A DNA stretch of 64,000 nucleotides, from contig NZ_AP028461.1 of the NCBI RefSeq assembly GCF_033097365.1, forward strand, positions 5,332,001 through 5,396,000, written 5' to 3'. Position numbers and translations under genes: made by a program. The notes beneath the pieces were generated by a model. That model worked only from the letters and a program-made list of their open reading frames with translations. It was not told the DNA's origin and searched no databases. Shown here in pieces: positions 59,167 to 64,000 of this stretch (positions are counted from its first letter, which is position 1; each line of letters opens with the position of its first letter). Origin of the DNA: Actinoplanes sichuanensis. Lineage in GTDB: Bacteria; Actinomycetota; Actinomycetes; Mycobacteriales; Micromonosporaceae.

Positions 59167-62100
59167 ATGCCTCCGTTCGCTGCACGGCGTACGCCTGCGA
59201 TGTACCAGCTCGCAGCCGGAGCACTCGCCCTGATGCTCGGGTTCTTCGCCGGAGGATGGGGATTGACCTCGGCGGGCGCGGCGATGATCGCCATCGGTCG
59301 ACTCACCCGGCCCTGGCCGCGCCGCGTCGCCCTGCTGTTTCCGCTGCTCACGATGGCCGCGGTGCCCTACAGTCCGGACGGTGCGATCGCCCTGCTGCCG
59401 CTGGCCGTCGCACAGGCGATACTGCTGGCCGGCGCGTCCCGGCCGTGGCTGCGGTTCACCAGCCAGTGCCTCGCCCTCGCCGGGTGCGCTCTCACCATCG
59501 TCGACTGTTATGCCGTACTCTTCGGCGCTGCCGACCCGAAGCAGCTCGCGCTGGCCGCCACCACGTTCCTGGTCGCGCTGGCGACCCTCGCCGACAGTCC
59601 GGACTCGGGTATGGGCCGGCTGCTCTTCGACCGCTCGGTCAGTGCGGTGCTCACCCGGCGGTTGGCCGGTTCGGCACTGATCGCGCTGCCGCTGATCGGC
59701 CTGGTGCTGATCGTCGGGCAGGAGGCCGGCCTGTACTCGCTGCCGACCCGGTTCGCGCTGATGGTCGCTGCCAACGTCACGCTGGTGACCGTCATCGGGC
59801 TGTTCACCGGCGCCCGGATGGAGGCCACCGACGCGGCCGCCCAGCGGGAGCTGCGCCAGCGCCAGGAGATGGGCAACATCCTGCACCACACGCCGACCGC
59901 GTTCTCGGTCAAAGGGCTGGACGGCCACTATCTGCTGGCGTCCGCCGCGTTCGAGAAACTGCACGGTCTCGACGAGGGGAAGGTCCTCGGGCTGGCCGAC
60001 CACGACCTGCACTCGTCCGAGGAACTGGCCGAGATCGTCCGGCGGGACCGGGCCGTCCTGCAGCGCGGCGAGGCCATGACGTACGAGGACGAGATCGGTA
60101 GCCGTACCTTCGTGACCTCGATCTTCCCGATGCGCGACTGCGACGGGGAGATCATCGCGATCTGCAACGCCATCACTGAGATCACCGAGGTTCGGATCGC
60201 CGAGAGCAAGTTCAAGGGTCTGCTCGAGGCGTCGCCGGAGGCGATGCTCTGCGTCAACGCCGAGGGCCGCATCGTGCTGGCCAACAACCGGGCGCTGCAG
60301 GTCTTCCAGTACGAGCGACACGAGCTGATCGGCACCGCGGTCGAGACACTCGTGCCGGCCGCCCTGCGGGCTCGGCACATCGCGCACCGCCGCGAATACA
60401 CCGCGAATCCGTCGCCGCAACGGATGGGGCACGGGATGCGGCTGTCCGCGGTCCGCAAGGACGGTACCGAGATCCCCGTCGAGATCAGCCTGGCCACCGT
60501 CGACGGCGACAACGGCACCGTGGTCTTCGCCGCCGTCCAGGACATCACCGACCGGCTCGCCCAGGCCCGGACCGACGCGCAGCTCGCCGCGATCGTCGAC
60601 GCGTCCAATGACGCCATCGTCAGCAAGGACCTCGACGGCATGATCCTGACCTGGAATCCCGGCGCCGAACGCCTCTACGGCTACACCGCCGCCGAGATGA
60701 TCGGCCGGGACGTCACGGTCCTGCTGCCGTCGGACCGGCCCGGCGAGGAGCAGAACATGCTGACCCGGGTCCGCCGCGGCGAGCTGATCCGGCACCACGA
60801 GACCCAGCGGGTACGGCAGGACGGCCAGACCATCTACGTGTCGCTGAGCATGGGCCCGCTGCGTGACCCGGCCGGCGTCATCATCGGCGCCTCCACCATC
60901 TCGCACGACATCACCGCGGCGGTCGAGGCCGAGCAGCGGCTTCGGGTGGAACGTGAACAGTTCCAGATGATCATGACGGCGGCCAGCGACCCGTTCGTCA
61001 GCATGGACGCCCGGGGGCGGATCACCGAGTTCAACGGCCAGGCCGAACGGCTCTCCGGCTGGCAGCGACACGAGGTGGTGGGCCGCCCGATCCTGGACAT
61101 GATCCTGCCGATCCGCTACGCCGAGGGTCTGGGCCGGGTCCTCGACGGCCGGTGGGACTGGCTGCTGGACCGGCCCACCGAGATGTACGCACTGCGCTGC
61201 GACGGCGCCGAGGTGCCGATCGAACTGACCCTGTGGCGGACCGAGCGGGACGGCCGTACCACCTTCCATGCCTTCGGCCGCGACATCACCGCACGCCGGC
61301 AGACCGAGATCGCCCTCGAACAGGCCCGCGACCAGGCGATCGAGATGGCCCGGCTGAAGTCGCAGTTCCTCGCCTCGATGAGTCACGAGATCCGGACCCC
61401 GATGAACGGCGTCATCGGCCTGAGCGGGCTGCTACTGGACACCAGCCTCGACGACACCCAGCACCGGTACGCCGAGGGCATCCGCAACGCCGGGCTGGGC
61501 CTGCTGTCGGTCATCAACGACATCCTCGACTTCTCCAAACTCGAAGCCGGCAAGGTGCTGCCCGAACGCATCGACTTCGAGGTGTGGCGGCTGCTCGACG
61601 AGGTCGTCGCCCTGGTCGCCGACACCACCGGCGGCCGCGACATCACCGTGGTGGCCCGCTGCGACTCGCGCCTGTCCCAGCCGGTCAGCGGTGACGCCGG
61701 CAAGCTTCGGCAGGTGCTGCTCAACCTGCTCGGCAACGCCGTCAAGTTCACCGAACGGGGACGGATCGAGGTGACCGCGGTGCCGGTCACCGACGCCGCC
61801 GGCCCGGAGGTCCCGGTGCGGTTCGCCGTCACCGACACCGGCATCGGGATCGACCAGGACAAGCAGCGCCGGCTGTTCGAACCGTTCACCCAGGCCGACG
61901 CCAGCACCACCCGCCGCTTCGGCGGCACCGGTCTCGGCCTGGCCATCTGCCAGGAACTGGTCGCCGTCATGGGCGGCACCGTCACCGTCACCAGCCGGCC
62001 CGGTCAGGGCAGCACGTTCGCCTTCACCGTTCCGCTGAGCCCACCGGAGGATGCCACGCCCATGCACCACCCCGTCCTGGAGGGCCTGCGGGTCCTCGTC

Positions 62101-63228
62101 GTCACCGCTGACGACGACGAACGCCGTGAACTGCTCGACAAGCTCGGCGCCTGGTCGATGGCCGCGGTCACCGCCGAGGACGGTGGCGCCGCGGCCCGCC
62201 TGCTGATCCGCGCCGCGGCCGCCGGCCGGCCGTTCGACCTGGCCCTCTGCGACATCGGCGTGGCGGCCACCCTGGCCGGCGCCGACGTCACCCCGGCGCC
62301 GAAGATCGTGCTGATCACGACGGCCGGCAGCCCGCCACCGGACGGCAGCGGACCGGCCCTGACCAAACCGATCCGCCAGTCACAGCTGTACGACCTGCTC
62401 GTCGACGTGGTCGCCCCGGCCACCGAGCACGCCCTCGACGACATGCCGGGCAGCCTGGAGAAACAGGGGCATGTACTGCTCGTCGAGGACAACGCGATCA
62501 ACCAGACGGTCGCCCTCGGCATCCTGGCCCGGCTCGGCTACAGCGCCGACGTCGCCCCTGACGGCCGGGTCGCCGTGTCGATGGCGACCACCCACGACTA
62601 CCTGGCCATCTTCATGGACTGCTTGATGCCGGAGATGGACGGTTACACCGCGACCGCCGAGATCCGCCGCCGGGAGGAGCCCGGACAGCACGTCCCGATC
62701 ATCGCGATGACGGCCGGCGCCATGCCCGAGGACCGGGCCCGCTGTCTGGACGTCGGCATGGACGATCATGTGGCCAAGCCGGTCATGCCGCAGGACATCG
62801 CCGACGCTCTGCGACGCTGCGCCGGTGGACGGGTGCCGACGCCCGAACCGGCCGCCAAACGCCAGATCGAACAGCGCCTGGCCCTGCTGCGCGCCGCCGC
62901 ACCGAACCTGGACGACGCCGCGCTCACCGGGCTGCTGCAACGGCTGACCGCCCAGGTGCCGGCTCTCGTCGAGGACGCCTTCCAGGCCCTCGCGATGGAC
63001 GACGCGACCGCCCTGCGCAACGCCGCCCATCAACTCAAGGGCGCCGCCGGTAATCTCGGCGCACAGGACCTGGCCGACGTCGCCGACCGGGTCGAACAGG
63101 CCGCCCGGGCCGGTGACCTGGACACCGCGGTGGTCGCGGTGACCGAGCTGCGGTCGGCCGCCACCGTGACCCTGGAGGCGGTCCAGGCCATCACCGGCGA
63201 TCTGTCGAGAAACCCCGCAGTGCGCTGA
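59167..63228 (+). CDS. membrane multi-PAS hybrid kinase with two receiver domains and HPt
   Basis: 1353 residues. About six to seven TM helices in the first 220 residues, then four PAS domains (about 235-340, 345-465, 470-590, 595-715). HisKA with [15 protein letters not shown] (His740), HATPase ([24 protein letters not shown]), REC1 (weak, with [12 protein letters not shown]), REC2 (Asp1151 in [13 protein letters not shown]) and an HPt domain with His1288 in [13 protein letters not shown]. This is a complete internal phosphorelay that ends on HPt, so a separate response regulator should exist elsewhere. Divergent from the kinase at 57061, sharing 72 bases. Confidence 0.92.
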   Translation: MPPFAARRTPAMYQLAAGALALMLGFFAGGWGLTSAGAAMIAIGRLTRPWPRRVALLFPLLTMAAVPYSPDGAIALLPLAVAQAILLAGASRPWLRFTSQCLALAGCALTIVDCYAVLFGAADPKQLALAATTFLVALATLADSPDSGMGRLLFDRSVSAVLTRRLAGSALIALPLIGLVLIVGQEAGLYSLPTRFALMVAANVTLVTVIGLFTGARMEATDAAAQRELRQRQEMGNILHHTPTAFSVKGLDGHYLLASAAFEKLHGLDEGKVLGLADHDLHSSEELAEIVRRDRAVLQRGEAMTYEDEIGSRTFVTSIFPMRDCDGEIIAICNAITEITEVRIAESKFKGLLEASPEAMLCVNAEGRIVLANNRALQVFQYERHELIGTAVETLVPAALRARHIAHRREYTANPSPQRMGHGMRLSAVRKDGTEIPVEISLATVDGDNGTVVFAAVQDITDRLAQARTDAQLAAIVDASNDAIVSKDLDGMILTWNPGAERLYGYTAAEMIGRDVTVLLPSDRPGEEQNMLTRVRRGELIRHHETQRVRQDGQTIYVSLSMGPLRDPAGVIIGASTISHDITAAVEAEQRLRVEREQFQMIMTAASDPFVSMDARGRITEFNGQAERLSGWQRHEVVGRPILDMILPIRYAEGLGRVLDGRWDWLLDRPTEMYALRCDGAEVPIELTLWRTERDGRTTFHAFGRDITARRQTEIALEQARDQAIEMARLKSQFLASMSHEIRTPMNGVIGLSGLLLDTSLDDTQHRYAEGIRNAGLGLLSVINDILDFSKLEAGKVLPERIDFEVWRLLDEVVALVADTTGGRDITVVARCDSRLSQPVSGDAGKLRQVLLNLLGNAVKFTERGRIEVTAVPVTDAAGPEVPVRFAVTDTGIGIDQDKQRRLFEPFTQADASTTRRFGGTGLGLAICQELVAVMGGTVTVTSRPGQGSTFAFTVPLSPPEDATPMHHPVLEGLRVLVVTADDDERRELLDKLGAWSMAAVTAEDGGAAARLLIRAAAAGRPFDLALCDIGVAATLAGADVTPAPKIVLITTAGSPPPDGSGPALTKPIRQSQLYDLLVDVVAPATEHALDDMPGSLEKQGHVLLVEDNAINQTVALGILARLGYSADVAPDGRVAVSMATTHDYLAIFMDCLMPEMDGYTATAEIRRREEPGQHVPIIAMTAGAMPEDRARCLDVGMDDHVAKPVMPQDIADALRRCAGGRVPTPEPAAKRQIEQRLALLRAAAPNLDDAALTGLLQRLTAQVPALVEDAFQALAMDDATALRNAAHQLKGAAGNLGAQDLADVADRVEQAARAGDLDTAVVAVTELRSAATVTLEAVQAITGDLSRNPAVR

Positions 63229-63789
63229 AACCGAGATCAAGAGCAGATTCCAGATGATCGGTACGGCCATTGGCAGCAGCAACAGCACCCCACCCTGGAT
63301 ACCCGCGAGCAGCCCGGCCGCCGCCCGGTCGGAGTCCAGCTCGCCGGACATCTCCCCGGCCGCCTGCATGTGCCGGATCCCGTCCGCGAGCGCCGCCTGC
63401 CAGCGGCTCATCAGTCCGTCCACCACCGACTGGGCGGCCGCCGACCGGCGCCCGGTGTGCCCCATCACGATGCTGAGCGGGCAGTCGGTGCCCTGCGCCC
63501 GATAGCGTTCGATCACCCGCTCGCGCCACCGCTCCCACGCGTCCCACGACGTCAGATCGCCGAGCATCGGCTGCTGGTCGTCGAGCACCCGGTCGGCCTC
63601 GTACCGGGCCACCGCGAGCAGGAGCTGCTCCTTGCCGTCCGGGAAGTAGTGGAACAGCTGGCTCTTGCTCGTCCCGGTCCGGGCCATCACGTCCTCGAGG
63701 CGCACCTCGTCCACGCCCCGCTCCCGGATCTCGTCGGCCGCACCGGCGACGATCCGGGAACGCGTCTGCTCACCCTTACGCGTGAGCAC
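63191..63789 (-). pseudogene. TetR-family regulator with a C-terminal frameshift
   Basis: Starts GTG 63789. The first 170 residues are a normal TetR: TRSRIVAGAADEIRERGVDEVRLEDVMARTGTSKSQLFHYFPDGKEQLLLAV, then SGELDSDRAAAGLLAGIQGGVLLLL. At about 63270-63285 (a CTG-repeat stretch) the frame is lost: the frame in use runs on as antisense of the kinase gene, while the other frame continues the expected [21 protein letters not shown] to a TGA at 63191. One base is missing. Either a natural frameshift or a sequencing error; the helix at the end of the dimer domain would be replaced. It starts inside the end of the aldo/keto reductase gene. Confidence 0.75.
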
Positions 63790-64000
63790 CGTTCACCACA
63801 GGTGGAGCGTAACCGGCCGGCTTGTCCCCGATCGTGAGTCCGGGGCTGACGATCCACGACTGGTACTGCGGGGTGAACATCGAGTACGGCTTCGGCAGCG
63901 GCCAGGCGGCGGCCTCGTCCAGCAGCGCCCGCGCGTCAGCCGGGATCGTGAAGTCGAGGGCCGCCAGGTTGGCGTCGAGTTGGGCGACGGTACTCGCCCC
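63776..64000 (-). CDS. aldo/keto reductase, C-terminal end (truncated by window edge)
   Basis: 74 residues visible, ending in TAA at 63776-63778. GASTVAQLDANLAALDFTIP is the NADP-binding C-terminal helix of aldo/keto reductases; the last part LPKPYSMFTPQYQSWIVSPG is a long tail seen in the larger members. The frame is shared with no start in the window. It overlaps the TetR start by 14 bases, indicating one operon: reductase then regulator. Confidence 0.78.
   Translation of the reverse strand, partial: GASTVAQLDANLAALDFTIPADARALLDEAAAWPLPKPYSMFTPQYQSWIVSPGLTIGDKPAGYAPPVVNGAHA

Noticed and set aside
59095..61386. 764-residue N-terminal extension of the minus-strand kinase frame at 57061
   Set aside because: It is antisense to the large hybrid kinase, has Arg/Gly/Gln-rich composition and no domain, and ATG 59094 has a strong ribosome site and begins the receiver domain.
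62380..63190. 270-residue C-terminal extension of the TetR frame
   Set aside because: It is antisense to the REC/HPt part of the hybrid kinase and lacks any known fold; it arises from the frameshift.
1..64000. tRNA, rRNA, riboswitch or transposable element
   Set aside because: I found no cloverleaf-like segment with GGTTCGAA arm outside coding sequence, no riboswitch consensus and no transposase frame; a covariance-model scan could still find a small RNA.

Overview
The window is high-GC actinomycete chromosome. GTG and TTG starts are frequent, genes are packed with ATGA or GTGA overlaps, and conservon, LC7/DUF742, MASE1-kinase and CBM2-glycosidase genes are present. The gene mix suggests Micromonosporaceae (an Actinoplanes-like soil actinomycete); this is inferred from gene content, not from a marker gene. 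No rRNA, tRNA, CRISPR array, transposase or integrase was seen.

Layout. 1-5.5 kb: end of a GH51 arabinofuranosidase, a MASE1 sensor kinase, two aldo/keto reductases and a divergent LysR. 5.5-9.6 kb: MarR with a tandem operator and a fused tautomerase, an intergenic stem-loop repeat, an AI-2E-type membrane protein, and a PAS-EAL phosphodiesterase with a tandem-repeat tail. 9.6-14 kb: TetR plus alpha/beta hydrolase, then IclR divergent from a vanAB-type Rieske demethylase operon with a tiny Cys-rich gene between oxygenase and reductase. 14-17.3 kb: methyltransferase, a leucine-rich-variant-like repeat protein, and an orphan membrane protein. 17.6-21.4 kb: a complete conservon (kinase, LC7, DUF742, GTPase) continuing into a styrene-monooxygenase-like flavoenzyme. 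21.4-26.8 kb: a two-gene operon carrying three dynamin-like GTPase domains. 26.9-31.8 kb: ABC exporter plus NarL-type two-component system. 31.8-36.5 kb: VOC protein, methyltransferase, and a coupled pair of unknown genes beside an XRE regulator. 36.6-40 kb: TetR divergent from a DHA2-type exporter, a decayed gene, and a third aldo/keto reductase. 40-50.3 kb: respiratory nitrate reductase narGHJI plus cupin, divergent from narK, hemerythrin and a diguanylate cyclase. 50.3-57 kb: a secreted GH/FN3/CBM2 enzyme under a perfect CebR-type box, a DUF4132-like protein, and a winged-helix-like protein. 57-64 kb: two divergent hybrid kinases, a frameshifted TetR, and the end of a fourth aldo/keto reductase.

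How the parts fit. Signalling genes dominate: four membrane or hybrid kinases, a conservon, and one enzyme each to make and break c-di-GMP. The nar block is a coherent anaerobic nitrate respiration unit, with import (NarK), reduction (NarGHI), assembly (NarJ) and a possible NO/O2 sensor (hemerythrin). The two glycosidases point to plant polysaccharide use. A recurring feature is a TANNNT hexamer 6-8 nt before the start codon, as expected for leaderless mRNAs; nine genes show it perfectly and two nearly so.

The most unusual parts are the three-GTPase dynamin operon behind a perfect palindrome, the conservon whose GTPase has a degenerate G4 motif and is followed by a flavin monooxygenase, and the small Cys-His-Cys protein embedded in the vanillate-type operon.
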